Of a DNA stretch of 64,000 nucleotides, positions 10,037-20,222 are shown in pieces. The stretch comes from Liopterus haemorrhoidalis (lineage: Eukaryota; Arthropoda; Insecta; Coleoptera; Dytiscidae). The notes under the pieces were generated by a model that had not been told where the DNA came from, did not search any database, and worked only from the letters and a program-made list of their open reading frames with translations. Both the position numbers and the translations under genes were made by a program. The stretch is taken from positions 58,262,907-58,326,906 of the forward strand of contig OZ020616.1 of the NCBI GenBank assembly GCA_963971575.1, written 5' to 3'. Each line of letters opens with the position of its first letter. Positions within the stretch are counted from its first letter, which is position 1.

Positions 10037-10150
10037 CTGTTTGTCTAGCGCGGCTTGCAAATCCGCCATCCTCGCCTTGTCTTGCTCGATTTTGTTTTCC
10101 GGTTCCGCTGTCCCATTCTGTCGGTTCGTTACTGGCACGCTGGCCGATTG
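10037..10150 (-). CDS. Liprin-alpha: Liprin-alpha linker/coiled-coil exon (38 codons)
   Basis: A 114-nt, phase 0-0 exon with donor ACAG|GTAAGG (strong) and acceptor CGTATAG, preceded by only a modest pyrimidine tract, so the 5' limit is less certain than the 3' limit. It encodes QSASVPVTNRQNGTAEPENK, then IEQDKARMADLQAALDKQ. The first half is low-complexity and poorly conserved, corresponding to the variable loop between two liprin coiled-coil blocks. The second half re-enters coiled coil and joins TGELSTWQRRV of the next exon in frame. With the 38-codon exon at 12049-12162 it is the fastest-evolving part of the gene here, and either could be alternatively used. Confidence 0.85.
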
Positions 10151-10312
10151 CTATACGGTCACATAAAGATGCACATACAGACAATCACATGCGAATATAC
10201 AATACAACATGCTCAAAATTTTACTTACAGCTCATTATTTTACCTCCAAAAATTACACAAAAACATTAGTCGAGTATTCATGATTTTTAAAATTAAATTT
10301 AAAAAAAATTTA

Positions 10313-10452
10313 TGTTGTCAAATTTTTTGCATTTTAAAATATGACGAGATTTCACATTTTGAACGTATTTCTTGACAGAAGAAAACTAATTAAGGATTTT
10401 AAGGTGAATTAACGTTTAAGACATTTGCAGGGCGAATTTCCATAAAATAGCG
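10313..10452 (+). repeat. Interspersed repeat BB, copy without insertion
   Basis: TTGTCAAATTTTTTGCATTT…TTTCTTGACAGAAG…GACATTTGCAGGGCGAATTT. The same sequence recurs at 12832-12921 plus 13654-13720, where element K interrupts it. It is therefore the empty-site counterpart for K. Confidence 0.85.
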
Positions 10453-11312
10453 TTAAAAAAATTGATGTGAAGTGTGAATTTTCACACATTTCAGGGTTTC
10501 GCAGGTATTTAGTAACTGAATGATGATTATTTGGGATGCCAAAACAAATTTTATGTTAAAATATTTTTTTATTAATTTTAATTCGAATGCCTAATACCAT
10601 TATTTGGGTTTCTAAATATTTGCAGTATTTTTTTTATATAGCAAGGTTCATTAATATTTTGAAAATTGCGCCTACGGCTTCCATTGGTTGTTTAAATCAT
10701 AAACTCCGCCCCTCTGATTTCGTATACATTGAAACATAGAATTAAATTATAATTTCAACACTTCCCACTGGTTATTAAATTTATGCTTTTATAAATTAAA
10801 TGCATTTGCCAAAATATAACTAGAATTTTGACAAAATAATTTAAACAAAATAAAAATGCAAAAAAAAAAACAGAAAAAATAAAATTTGCCGGGATTCGAA
10901 CAGTAGTTCGAACGTTATCGCTTCGTAAGTTGCAATACTAAGCGATAACATTACCACTGGACTATAGATGTTCACTCGTTTACCGTCTTAAATAGCGGAT
11001 TAAATATTTTACATATTTTTGTTAAAAACACAAAAAATGCGTTATTTTCCGAAAACATAATCTGATAAAAAATTCCTGTTGTACTATTCCGGTTCACACC
11101 AATGTACATTAATTAGATTTTTTTCAGATTTTTAGTTTAAACCATCTGGGCTACAGGGTGTGGGACAAATTGCACAATTTTGGCAAAAATCGCTTCAAAA
11201 TAATTTATTTTGCAAAAATAAAATTTTGATCGTTAATCCACGTACTAAGGGCTTTTAATTTGATACCCTACACAGAATTGTAATCAAACCATTATAATAT
11301 TTTTTTTTTTTT
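10453..11312 (-). mobile_element. Family A copy 2, truncated, with tRNA-like cassette
   Basis: Starts with the ATTGATGTGAAGTG hairpin end and keeps the cassette (10889-10980) and the GGGCTACAGGGTGTGGGACAA block. It stops near 11312, before the TCTG block. It abuts repeat BB at a run of A. Confidence 0.88.
10889..10980 (-). other. tRNA-like cassette of A copy 2
   Basis: A box TAGTCCAGTGG (10964-10954) and B box GTTCGAATCC (10901-10892). The region between holds an 8-bp stem TATCGCTT/AAGCGATA with a 16-base loop. T-rich sequence follows the B box on the same strand. It pairs differently from a canonical tRNA, so it is not a functional tRNA gene. Confidence 0.75.
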
Positions 11313-11403
11313 TTTGCAATAGAACACGCAATTTAATTTATGCCAACTTGTAAAATAATTATTTTTTATTTTAAACAAAAGAAGACTCTAGCTCTTATAG
11401 TTA

Positions 11404-11590
11404 TGGCCCCAGTTGTGAAAAGCCCCAATTGTGTACGGCCCGAATTGTCCATCGCCCCAGTTGTTAATGGCCCCAGTTGTGAAAAGTCCCAATTGTGTAC
11501 GGAATTGTCCATCGCCCCAGTTGTTAATTGCCTCATTTGTGAAAAGCCCCAATTGTGTATGGCCCGAATTGTCTTACGGCCCCAGTTTTC
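11404..11590 (+). repeat. Minisatellite of CCCAGTTGTGAAAAG/GCCCGAATTGTCC motifs
   Basis: About three imperfect copies of a ~65-bp compound unit. Several overlapping reading frames on both strands translate this repeat and are not genes. Confidence 0.8.
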
Positions 11591-12048
11591 ATGGAACCGG
11601 TGGATATATAGTGAATTTCTTGCGTGTACAGTGAAGGATCCTCTTAATATCAAACCAAGTTACTCCACAAACAGCCCTTAGACAGAGGAAACCCTAACGA
11701 TATCGTACTTTAATAAAATTCTGTAAATCTGGGTGTTAATTATTCTGTTAAATATTTTAAAAATCATGAACACTATTTTAAGTACCTATAAAAATACTTT
11801 AAAAATTTACTACAAAATTTATGCAATAATTTCAAAACCAAAAATGTGTATCTCAAATTGGCGGTGCTTTAATTTCTTTTGAGAAATAAACACATATGTG
11901 CAATAATTTTAAAAAGGTGCTTTTAATAAAGCCAAAATGTTTTCTTAAAGCCAAAATTATTATTTATATGACAAATATTTAAATATATGGACATAATCCA
12001 TGCTCATTGATATTAGACGTACTGGATCGATTATATTAATTATTTTAC

Positions 12049-12162
12049 CTTATTGTTTCCATTGTTTGTTTGGTCCCCTCCATCCACTTGGCCGTTCTCT
12101 TTGGGTTTCTCTTCGATAGCTGGTGCATTTGGCGGTGGCCCCCCTAACTTATACTGTTGTAA
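12049..12162 (-). CDS. Liprin-alpha: Liprin-alpha variable-loop exon (38 codons)
   Basis: A 114-nt, phase 0-0 exon with acceptor TTGTTACAG and donor AATAAG|GTAAAA. It encodes LQQYKLGGPPPNAPAIEEKP, then KENGQVDGGDQTNNGNNK. The opening LQQYK continues the coiled coil of the preceding exon (…ELALTKEE); the rest is Pro/Gly/Asn-rich and disordered. In insect liprins the same position holds a low-complexity loop, so weak conservation is expected. Frame continuity on both sides and good splice sites are the main evidence. I cannot tell whether it is constitutive. Confidence 0.85.
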
Positions 12163-12231
12163 CTGTAACAAAAATTCAAATCAGAAAAAAAAAAAAAATC
12201 TTAAAATACACTACCTACGGTCTCGTTAAAA

Positions 12232-12695
12232 TTAAAGTCACTGGATTATACGAAGTAGCGCAAGACTTTGAAGAAGCCGACAGACTCCAGAGTTTGATTG
12301 GCAACATTGGTTCCCCAGTTATGCAAACTAAAGCAGCAAATTTTATGTTCTTAAGTTTGCGTCTGCGCTGTCACATCTCTCTCTCTCTCTCTTGCTCTCA
12401 TTTAATAACCTCCTTTGTCAGCGTTTTAAATATTTAAGGTTGTTTCATTTGAATTTATATATTATATCCATTTTATTTAATGAAAATAAAAAAAAATAAC
12501 TGAAATTGTACCACAATTTTGTTATAGTGCATCTTTGATTAAAAAAATCTTGATACAACGTTTAAAATAAAAATTTTGGTAGTACTAGTTTCTTATTTTT
12601 GTACTGTTGGAATCACTTAAAATCATTTGTGTTGGCGACATTTTTAGCCCCGGTATGGTCACCGTTGCGCTACTTTATATAATCTAGTGACTTTA
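12232..12695. mobile_element. Element R, inverted-repeat MITE (464 bp)
   Basis: Ends TAAAGTCACTGGATTATACG and inverse TAAAGTCACTAGATTATATA, with arms continuing AAGTAGCGCAA. It sits just upstream (on the gene strand) of the 12049-12162 exon. The target duplication is unclear (T-rich). Confidence 0.8.
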
Positions 12696-12921
12696 GTAAT
12701 AATGGTTCAGGATAGCTTTTTGGACGTGCGAGATAATATTTTGAGGTATCAGAAAACATTTTTCAAAGAATCTGGGCCATTATTTGAGCATTTTGAGGCA
12801 AAAATATGCTTACAAGATTTCAAAAGGTGACAGCTGTCAAATTTTTTGCATTTTAAAATGTGACGAGATTTCACATTTTGAACGTATTTCTTGACAGAAG
12901 AAAACTAATTAAGGATTTAAA

Positions 12922-13653
12922 GGGGGGGGGGGGGTCTGATAACCACATTTTAAGCATATTTTTGTGAATTTTTTTCAAATCTATGGTTAAATTTATTCAT
13001 TTTCAAACTAAGTACATATATAAAGTATGTTTTGGAGAAGATACAAAAAAATTTTGAAGGCAAAATATGGCGAAATGAGCCAGCTGTGGCAAATCTTCTC
13101 AGACTCCGGGAAAAAAAATTTGATTTTGCGGTGACCAGCATAACTCGTCACTGAATCATCTGAAATCAAAAATCCAAAAAGATTTTGTTAGTTTATGAGT
13201 TTGCCGAGGTAACGACGTTGAGATATATTTTTTTTCATGGTTTTTTTTATTTAACAATCACAAATATACTCATTTTTAGGTTTTTTTTAGGGGGAATTAA
13301 TTTTTTTTTGTCTTCTAAGTAACGCTAAAAACTGAAAAATCATTTTAAAAATAAAAACTCAACGTCATTACCTCGGCAAACTCATAAACTAACAAAATCT
13401 TTTTGGAATTTTGATTTCAGATGATCCAGTGACGAGTTATGCTGGTCACCGCAAAATCTAATTTTTTCCCCGGAGTCTGAGAAGATTTGCCACAGCTGGC
13501 TCATTTCGCCATATTTTGCATTCAAAATTTTTTTTGTATCTTCTTCAAAATATACTTTAAATATGTACTTAGTTTGAAAATGAATAAATTTAACCATTGA
13601 TTTGAAAAAAATTCACAAAAATATGCTTAAAATGTGGTTATCAGACCCCCCCC
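12922..13653. mobile_element. Element K, long palindromic (foldback) transposon
   Basis: A G-run start (GGGGGTCTGATAACCACATT) and the inverse C-run end; arms of ~300 bp are nearly complementary (GCCGAGGTAACGACGTTGAG; GAGCCAGCTGTGGCAAATC). The spacer is ~100 bp of T/A runs. It is inserted in repeat BB. Frames inside are mirror images of each other and non-coding. Confidence 0.9.
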
Positions 13654-13884
13654 ATTAAGGTGATTTAACGATAAAGTGTAAGACATTTGCAGGGCGAATT
13701 TCCATACAATAGGGTTAAAAAAAGATTATATTAAAATACAAGAAAACGAGTTTTATAATCGACAAGTGCGGCAAAATGCCTTATTATATTAAAACGAGTC
13801 GCGAAGCGACGAGTTTTATCAAGGTAGGGGAGAAGACCGGCTGAGGCCCCTAGTAAATAGTATATAATGTGAATAGTTTGGTAC

Positions 13885-14124
13885 CTCTTCTTTGGTAAGT
13901 GCTAATTCATCTTCTAGACTGGTGTTCCTCTCGAGCGCTACCCTCAGTCGTTCCCTGACCTTTTCATCCAAGGCCTTGTGGTGCTCGAAGAGACTCTTGA
14001 GGGCCTTGAGCACCTCGACCTCGCTGGAGACGCCGGACTGGGCCGCCGCCTGCCTCTTCACCACGGTCATCCGAAGGGATCGCTCGTGCCGCGACACCAG
14101 ACATTCTAAATGTTCCAATAATAA
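13885..14124 (-). CDS. Liprin-alpha: Liprin-alpha coiled-coil exon (80 codons), most conserved block
   Basis: A 240-nt, phase 0-0 exon with acceptor TTGTTTCAG and donor GAAGAG|GTACCA. It encodes [20 protein letters not shown], then [20 protein letters not shown] and [20 protein letters not shown], the signature of liprin-alpha N-terminal halves and the best single identifier of the gene. The GC content is clearly higher than in surrounding introns. It joins …AERNNTR of the upstream exon directly, giving the conserved junction ERNNTR-LLLEHLE. No frame damage is visible. Confidence 0.98.
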
Positions 14125-14342
14125 CTGAAACAATCAAACAACTCTCATGTGAACTACTGCATTTTCACACATTACACTATTTTATACGCATTTACTAACT
14201 GAAGATTGCAAACAGAGAAAGAAAAACATATGGGACAAAAAAAATATGGTAAACGCGTCAAAAAAGAAAAAAAAAAAAAATAATAATAATAAATAAAATT
14301 GGTTATTTTTTAATCCAGAACATAATATAAAACAGAAAATAC

Positions 14343-14351
14343 AATAATAAA

Positions 14352-14394
<43 letters not shown>

Positions 14395-14395
14395 T
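14343..14395 (+). repeat. (TTA)n microsatellite
   Basis: Sixteen or so TTA units next to AATAATAAA. Confidence 0.95.
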
Positions 14396-15414
14396 ACAAT
14401 TTTGGGAGAAGGGAGCTAACATAAATGTACACACGAGTGATAATTATACATTACAATAATAAGAAAAAAAAAGAAAAAATAAACTAATATTACATTACAG
14501 AAAAACTATAAATGGTATAAATATATAAGTTAGCTTGCAGAGATATGAAATTTAAAGCATAAATAACAGTTCTTAACAATTTAAAACAATTTCCAAAAAT
14601 TTCCAAAGAAATAAATATAAAAATAATAAAATAAATATACACATGATTAATTTAATACCTTGACGATTTTGCAGAATATAAATTATTTTAAAAATACCAT
14701 TCTGATATTTAAAATAACCATATCTATGGTCTATTTCAAATTAGAACAAAGTAGATAGCGCTGCGAACCGAGTACGATTTACACTGGACAAATACATTAT
14801 AGCGGGAAATTTAAAATAAGTAACAACTAGGGCATGGGCTTAGTAACTGGGTTACAAAGTGATTTTTTTTTTTAATATAAAAAAGGTTGATAAGATATTG
14901 AAATAAACAAGGCAGATAATACACTTACGTTATTTATACGACATAAATTCAGTGTAATGGGAAATTTAAAAAAGTTAAAAAAATATTAATTTTAATAAAT
15001 TTTGTATTATATATAAAAAGAGAGATTTGGCTAAGAGTTTAAATAAAGTAATAAAACAAACAATATATCTTCAGAGCTAAAGTTTCTTATTTAAATATTT
15101 ATTGTACATAAAAATTTAAAATATTAAAAAAAAAGTATTCATGACATTGTTTATGATAAAATAGGCCTATTTTTATGATCCTCAGGGTTCCTGAATTTTA
15201 AAAAAAATTAAAATCAAGCGAAAACGTTAAAATATACAGAAATAAATTCTCTTAAAAAAAAAAATGGAAAAAAAATAACTCAATACTTAATTAACGTACA
15301 AAAGTCTGGTTTGCACCAAGTGTTCAGAAAATATTTCCGCAGACTGAAACCACTGTTTTATGCCTTAAAACATCATGATTTTACCTCCTTTTAACACATT
15401 AGTATAAGCCGTTC
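14396..15414. other. Intronic AT-rich sequence without recognised feature
   Basis: About 1 kb of A/T-rich intron of Liprin-alpha. No open frames, inverted ends or repeat shared with the rest of the window were seen. Confidence 0.6.
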
Positions 15415-15739
15415 ACTTTTGTAAGGACAAACTAGATCTGGTTATTTTGGTGATTTTTATAGTGTATTACTGACTTTTAGAAACTTATATTGTAAAAAAG
15501 GCTTTACAGTTTTGGGTTATGTTTGTATTATTTTAGGTTAGTATTATATTTACAAAATATTTAAGATGTCACTATTCAAAATTAAATATGACAAATGATA
15601 TTTTTTTAAATGACATATTTATAATCTGACTTTTCAAATTATTTTTCTGTAATACCAACATTGACATACAGTTTCAAAGGTGCAAACAGTTGAAAACAAC
15701 ATTTCCTCTTAGTTTGTTCTTACAAAAGTGAACGGCTTA
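15415..15739. mobile_element. Family U/V MITE, copy 2 (325 bp)
   Basis: Ends TAAGCCGTTCACTTTTGTAA and inverse TAAGCCGTTCACTTTTGTAA, flanked by TA; subterminal ACTAGATCTGGTTA. Related to 2833-3569. Non-coding. Confidence 0.9.
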
Positions 15740-16320
15740 TACAGTATTTGATAAAATTTATAAATAACCTTGAAGCGACTACTTTAATTTGTTACAATAT
15801 ATAATAGTTTCTTGATTACAACTACAGAAAAAAGTGGTTAAATTTTTCATCTGTCCATGATTAAGGCTGGAATTTAATCTAAAATTGTCACTACGTTTTC
15901 ATTTAACTTTTTTCAACTTCAGTTTTTCAATTTGTTAGCGAATGTTTTAGTCCGGAAAAAATACAAACAATGGACGAATTTTACGATCAAAATATCCAAT
16001 ATTTATCACCCGTGTTTAATCCCAAATTTAATACCTAAATCCCAAAGTATCTAAATATTTTTTTTCAATATTTTGTTATATTTTCTTTGGCAATTTTCCT
16101 TTGGTAGTGTTAATGCGCTGGAAAATGTCCACGTTGTTTTTTCCAATTTTCCACTGGAAGGAAATGAACCGTACATAACACAGAAGCGCTTAGAAAACTT
16201 AGCCACGCGAATAACTAGCCTTATGAAAAAAAAAGTAACGTTTAACCACGTTAAATTAAAATAAAAATAGACGGCATTTGACTTTTGACACAAAAATATA
16301 CCTTTTAGAAAACTCCCTTA
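15740..16320. other. Intronic sequence without recognised feature
   Basis: AT-rich intron. Overlapping short frames at 16051-16293 on opposite strands have no protein-like composition. Confidence 0.5.
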
Positions 16321-16321
16321 T

Positions 16322-16369
16322 TAGGGTTTTGTAGGTATGACCAAAAAACCCTTATACCGTCATTTTGTC

Positions 16370-16415
<46 letters not shown>

Positions 16416-17264
16416 TCGGTAAAAATTGTAGCCAAACGGCTAAACCTAGAGAGTTGAAATTTGGCATGCTTATACAACTCTTTGACCCGCACATAGGAAA
16501 AATACTAAAACATCTAAAAAACATACCCCCCTAAAAATATAAACAAATATGTGCTCATCGAAAACAAAAATATTTTTTTTTAATTCTGAGTAGGGTATCA
16601 AATGCAAGCCCTTAGTACGTGGATTAACGATCAAATTTTTATTTTTGCAAAATAAATTATTTTGATGCGATTTTTGCCAAAAATGTGCAAAAAAAATTTT
16701 GTCCCACACCCTGTAGCCCAGATGGTTTAAACTAAAAATCTAAAAAAATTCTAAGTAATGTATATTGGTGTGAACCGAAATAGTACAACAGGAATTTTTG
16801 ATCAGATTATGTTTTTGGAAAATAACGCATTTTTTGTGGTTTTTGGTTCACAAAGTACAAAAGTTATACCAATGTAAGACACTCACATGCATAGCGTGCG
16901 ATAGCTACATGCGTTAAAGCGCTCTTCAACTGACTGGAAAACGAAGGGTTTCGAGTTCGAGTACGGAGTGAATTTTATTTTTTCTGTTTTTTTTTTTTGC
17001 ATTTTTATTATGTTGAATTTATTTTGTCAAAATTCTAGTTATATTTTGACAAATGTTGTATTTAATTTTTATGAGCGTAAATTTAATAACCAGTCTTATT
17101 ATATGATTAACAGACGATAAATTATTTTAAAAATATCGTTCATTTTGCCGTGATTACTACAAAGTAAAATTTGTCCTACACACTCAGCATACCGCATTCA
17201 CTTATTATATACCTGCGAAACCCTGAAATGTGTGAATATTCACACTTCACATCAATTTTTTTTA
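16322..17264 (+). mobile_element. Family A copy 3 with TCTG block and tRNA-like cassette
   Basis: Begins TAGGGTTTTGTAGGTATGACC, then the TCTG run (16370-16414) and TGTTCGGTAAAAATTGTAG, then the cassette at 16870-16970. It ends with ATACCTGCGAAACCC (inverse of the start) and the hairpin to CACATCAATTTTT. It lies in the Liprin-alpha intron. Confidence 0.92.
16870..16970 (+). other. tRNA-like cassette of A copy 3
   Basis: B box-like GAGTTCGAGTAC at 16953-16964, followed by a T-rich run with ten consecutive T; the A box is weak (TAGCTACATGCG). Unlike the cassettes of other A copies in sequence, but in the same place. Confidence 0.55.
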
Positions 17265-17644
17265 ATATGGAACACTTATTTTTATAAATACCAGTTGGAA
17301 CATCCTGTATAGCTTTTTAAATTTCGTGTGTGTATATTATTTTCCTATAGTAAGGCCTTATGATTACGAAATAAATTTATAAAACGAGATCAACAAACTT
17401 AAAGATCATGAACTTAATATTTTTATTTTTGTCTACAACTCCACAAAAAATTAGTAATAAATCTAAAGTTGCAAGGAGAAACAAAGTGTAAAGACAAATA
17501 CAAGAACAAACAATTAATAATGCAGTAGACGCAGGCGTAAATCACGATAAAGACAGTAGAATGTGGAACTGGGAAAAGAATTGAATATTGGAAATTCGTT
17601 TTAAGAAATATTACAAGATTAAAATAAAGAAAAGATCTACTCAC

Positions 17645-17746
17645 CCTAGTGTTATTTCTTTCTGCTTTTAGTTCAGCGATTTCCTCTTCTCTTTCTAATA
17701 AGTGCTCTCGGGCCTGATTGAGCTCTTTCGTCAATGTCGCAAATTC
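17645..17746 (-). CDS. Liprin-alpha: Liprin-alpha coiled-coil exon (34 codons), most 5' exon found
   Basis: A 102-nt, phase 0-0 exon with acceptor CTTTTCAG and strong donor AGG|GTGAGT. It encodes [20 protein letters not shown], then [14 protein letters not shown]. In vertebrate liprin-alpha the matching segment ([27 protein letters not shown]) begins roughly 100 residues after the initiator Met. One or more 5' exons, including the MLDERDRLL-type conserved segment, must therefore lie further upstream. I looked for them in 17.7-64 kb on the minus strand and did not recognise them; they may be outside the window. Confidence 0.97.
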
Positions 17747-17960
17747 CTGAAAAGAAGACAAATAATACAGATATATCAGTTTTATTGCAGCTATAAAAAA
17801 TACGGTTAAAACGTCTTTCTGAACTCCCTTCCATTTAGACGCATAAGTGTAAAAAATTAACACTAATACTTTGGAATTAAAAACTAGTGTGCGCTATTTA
17901 ATTAAAAAGACACGAATTTTTAATATATTCGCCTAATTTTTACCGACCGCCAACATATAA

Positions 17961-18524
17961 CGGGTGTTTTTTTTAGAGGTATAGAACTTTAAATTGCAAT
18001 AAAACAACGATGGATTATTCGATTGACATGAATTTTTTTTTATTTGAAAGATAATCTTGTGGCATTACATTAAATCATACCAACAAGACGGCGCAACATG
18101 TCACACAGCTCGTGCCACAATCGATTTATTGAAAGACACGTTTGGTGACCGCCTAATTTCACGTTTTGGACCTGTGAATTGGCCTCCAAGATCTTGTGAT
18201 TTAACACCACTGGACTACTTTCTGTGGGGCTATGTAAAGTCATTGGTCTATGCGGATAAGCCACAAACGCTTGACCATTTGGAAGACAACATTCGCCATG
18301 TTATTGCCGATATACGGCCACAAATGTTGGAAAAAGTCATCGAAAATTGAACGTCCAGATTGGACTACATCCGAGCCAGCCGTGGCGGTCATATGCCAGA
18401 AATCATATTTAAAATGTAATGCCACAAGATTATCTTTCGAATAAAAAAAAAATTCATGTCAATCGAATAATCCATCGTTGTTTTATTGCAACTTAAAGTT
18501 CTATACCTCTAAAAAAAACACCCA
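17961..18524 (+). mobile_element. DD41D (rosa-type) Tc1/mariner relic with ~105-bp inverted ends
   Basis: Starts CGGGTGTTTTTTTTAGAGGT and ends with the inverse GGGTG…; the arms remain matching through ATCCATCGTTG and AGATTATCTT for over 100 bp. TATAA/TTATAA flanks are consistent with TA insertion. It retains only the C-terminal third of a transposase (18057-18419), so it is internally deleted. Confidence 0.9.
18057..18419 (+). pseudogene. Tc1/mariner-superfamily transposase C-terminal fragment
   Basis: The frame gives YQQDGATCHTARATIDLLKD, …NWPPRSCDLTPLDYFLWGYV and, beyond a TGA where Trp is expected (VIEN*TSRLD), SRGGHMPEIIFKM before the natural stop. The Asp of QQDGATCH and the Asp of TPLDYFLW are the second and third catalytic acidic residues; I count 41 residues between them, which fits the DD41D (rosa) group. 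The N-terminal DNA-binding domain and first Asp are missing and there is a nonsense codon, so it cannot be active. Similar fragments are common in insect genomes. Confidence 0.85.
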
Positions 18525-18538
18525 TTATAAGGAAGGTA

Positions 18539-18747
18539 CAGAGTGATTATTTAATGGCGAGACGACGTTACCGAATTTTACGTGCCTCCTAGCAGAATAC
18601 TATGACTATAATAACCTTGAAGAAAATTTGATTATGAAGGAAAAAAGATTATGCGCATGCGCGCATAATCGCCTGCTACGATGTGTATGAAACGGCAAAT
18701 TATTAAAACTTCCAGTGACGTCGTCTCACCATTAAATAATCACTCCG
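18539..18747. mobile_element. MITE Y (209 bp), TA-flanked
   Basis: Inverted ends CAGAGTGATTATTTAATGG / CCATTAAATAATCACTCCG with arms through GAGACGACGT(T/C)AC, each next to TA. It lies between two pieces of P copy 1. Confidence 0.9.
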
Positions 18748-19085
18748 TATTGTGATCATACCGATTTTGACATTTCGATAGATCTCCACGAATTGAGGTC
18801 CCTACATAACGTTTTGACTATTTTTAGCATGATGTCTTTCGGTCTGTCTGTCCGTCCGTCTGTCCGTCCGTCGGTCCGTCCATCTGTCTGTGTAGAGTAA
18901 ATTCGGCTAAAATGATTTTTATGAAACTTCATATTTAAGCTTTTGACATCAATGGCACGAATTGATCAACTTTTGGTAAAAATCGGTTGACTAGAAATGG
19001 GAGTTTACTCGTGTCGATTTTAAGATTTTTGCGAATATTTAACAGAATAATATTTCGAAAAAAATAATTTAACAAAAATTCAAAA

Positions 19086-20222
19086 CACTGGTCAACAAAT
19101 TTAACCTTTTTTTTGCTGACAGATCTGGTACTTGTTTTTAACTAATTTTGGGGTGCTGATTTCAAAAATGTTAACAGTTTCTGCCTATCACGTCAAAATT
19201 TTGTTCTACCGTATTTTGACTTTGTTCACTTTTTAACGTTCTGATATACGTCTACTTTAATTTGAACTTCGTTCTTGTTCAATATATTTCGTAGGAACGC
19301 CTTACATGCAGGTATTTGTTATAGACCTTTGGTGGAGCGAACAAAAATCATTTTCCATCCTCTTCATATTAAACTGGGTCTAATGAAGCAGTTTGTAAAA
19401 GCGTTGAACAAAGATGGTGACTGTTTCAAATATATATCTGAAACATTTCAAAGTCTCAGTAATGAGAAGCTAAAAGCTGGCATTTTTGACGGACCACAAA
19501 TTAGAAAATTAGTGAATGATCCACATTTCACTGTACATATGGATGATATGAAGAAGAATGCATGGCAGTCTTTCGTGGCGCTCTTTCGTGGGAATAAAAA
19601 AGCCGAAAACTATGTGGAGGTCGTTGAAAATTTGATTGAAAATTATCATGATCTGGGGTGCAACATGAGCATGAAACTTCATTTTTTAAACAGTCATCTT
19701 GACAAATTTTCTGTCAATCTTGGAGATGTTAGTGATGAACAGGGTGAACGTTTCCATCAGGATTTAAAAGAGATGGAGAGACGTTATCAAGTAAGGTGGG
19801 ATACTCACATGATGGCTGACTACTGTTGGAGTATTAAAAGAGACTTATCGGGAATGATGCACTCCAGAAGATCTTACAAACGACCATTTAATCCTTAAAT
19901 TATTTTGTATTTTTATTTTAACACTCCAATGCATTAAAATGTAATTAAAACTGTTCTCATTTTCTTTCTTTCACTAAATAAAATAAAATTTTAAGAATAT
20001 TTTCTAATTATTGTCGTTATTGTTCGCCAAATTTGTACCAATTACAGTATCAACGTCTAAAATTAAACGATAGAAGCATTATTTGGCCGAAAATATGTAT
20101 TTGTTGTAGAGCAAAAATCTGATGTGATACGAAAAAACTGATGTGATATTTGAGTTCAGCAGCACCAAATTAGTAAGAAACAAGTCTTAGATGTAAGTCA
20201 GCAAAAATTGTGTTGACCAGTG
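19086..20222 (+). mobile_element. Element Z, CACTG-ended DNA transposon carrying a conserved exon
   Basis: Starts CACTGGTCAACAAATTTAAC and ends TGTTGACCAGTG. The inner pair TTTTGCTGAC / GTCAGCAAAA extends the inverted ends. Inserted into P copy 1, whose sequence resumes at 20223. CACTA/CACTG termini are typical of the CMC (EnSpm) superfamily; assignment by ends only. Confidence 0.7.
19275..19898 (+). CDS. Conserved transposon-associated protein, C-terminal exon
   Basis: An open frame of ~207 codons containing PLHIKLGLMKQFVKALNKDG, GIFDGPQIRKL, LGCNMSMKLHFLNSHLDKF and VSDEQGERFHQDLKEMERRY, ending QVRWDTHMMADYCWSIKRDL…. I recall near-identical motif strings from many uncharacterised arthropod, hydrozoan and other metazoan proteins that occur in transposon-like copy number; the biochemical role is not known to me. 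There is no plausible initiator Met (the frame opens at a TTG, just before a TTTCGTAG acceptor-like site), so this is probably the last exon or a truncated copy. His, Asp and Glu residues in DEQGERFHQD and NSHLD look ligand- or catalysis-like, but that is inference. The frame is intact, unlike other relics here, suggesting a younger copy. Confidence 0.6.
   Translation: MFNIFRRNALHAGICYRPLVERTKIIFHPLHIKLGLMKQFVKALNKDGDCFKYISETFQSLSNEKLKAGIFDGPQIRKLVNDPHFTVHMDDMKKNAWQSFVALFRGNKKAENYVEVVENLIENYHDLGCNMSMKLHFLNSHLDKFSVNLGDVSDEQGERFHQDLKEMERRYQVRWDTHMMADYCWSIKRDLSGMMHSRRSYKRPFNP

Noticed and set aside
10006..10375. Plus-strand frames (87-106 codons) across 10.0-10.4 kb
   Set aside because: Antisense shadows of the Liprin-alpha exon at 10037-10150 running into repeat BB.
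11340..11681. 113- and 95-codon frames on both strands
   Set aside because: They translate a minisatellite; mirrored frames on both strands show composition, not coding.
12950..13597. Two similar ~65-codon frames
   Set aside because: They lie in the two arms of palindrome K and are mirror copies of one non-coding sequence.
17423..17863. A 146-codon frame spanning the 17645-17746 exon
   Set aside because: Only the central 34 codons are liprin-like; the flanks are intron read-through outside clear CAG and GTGAGT splice sites.
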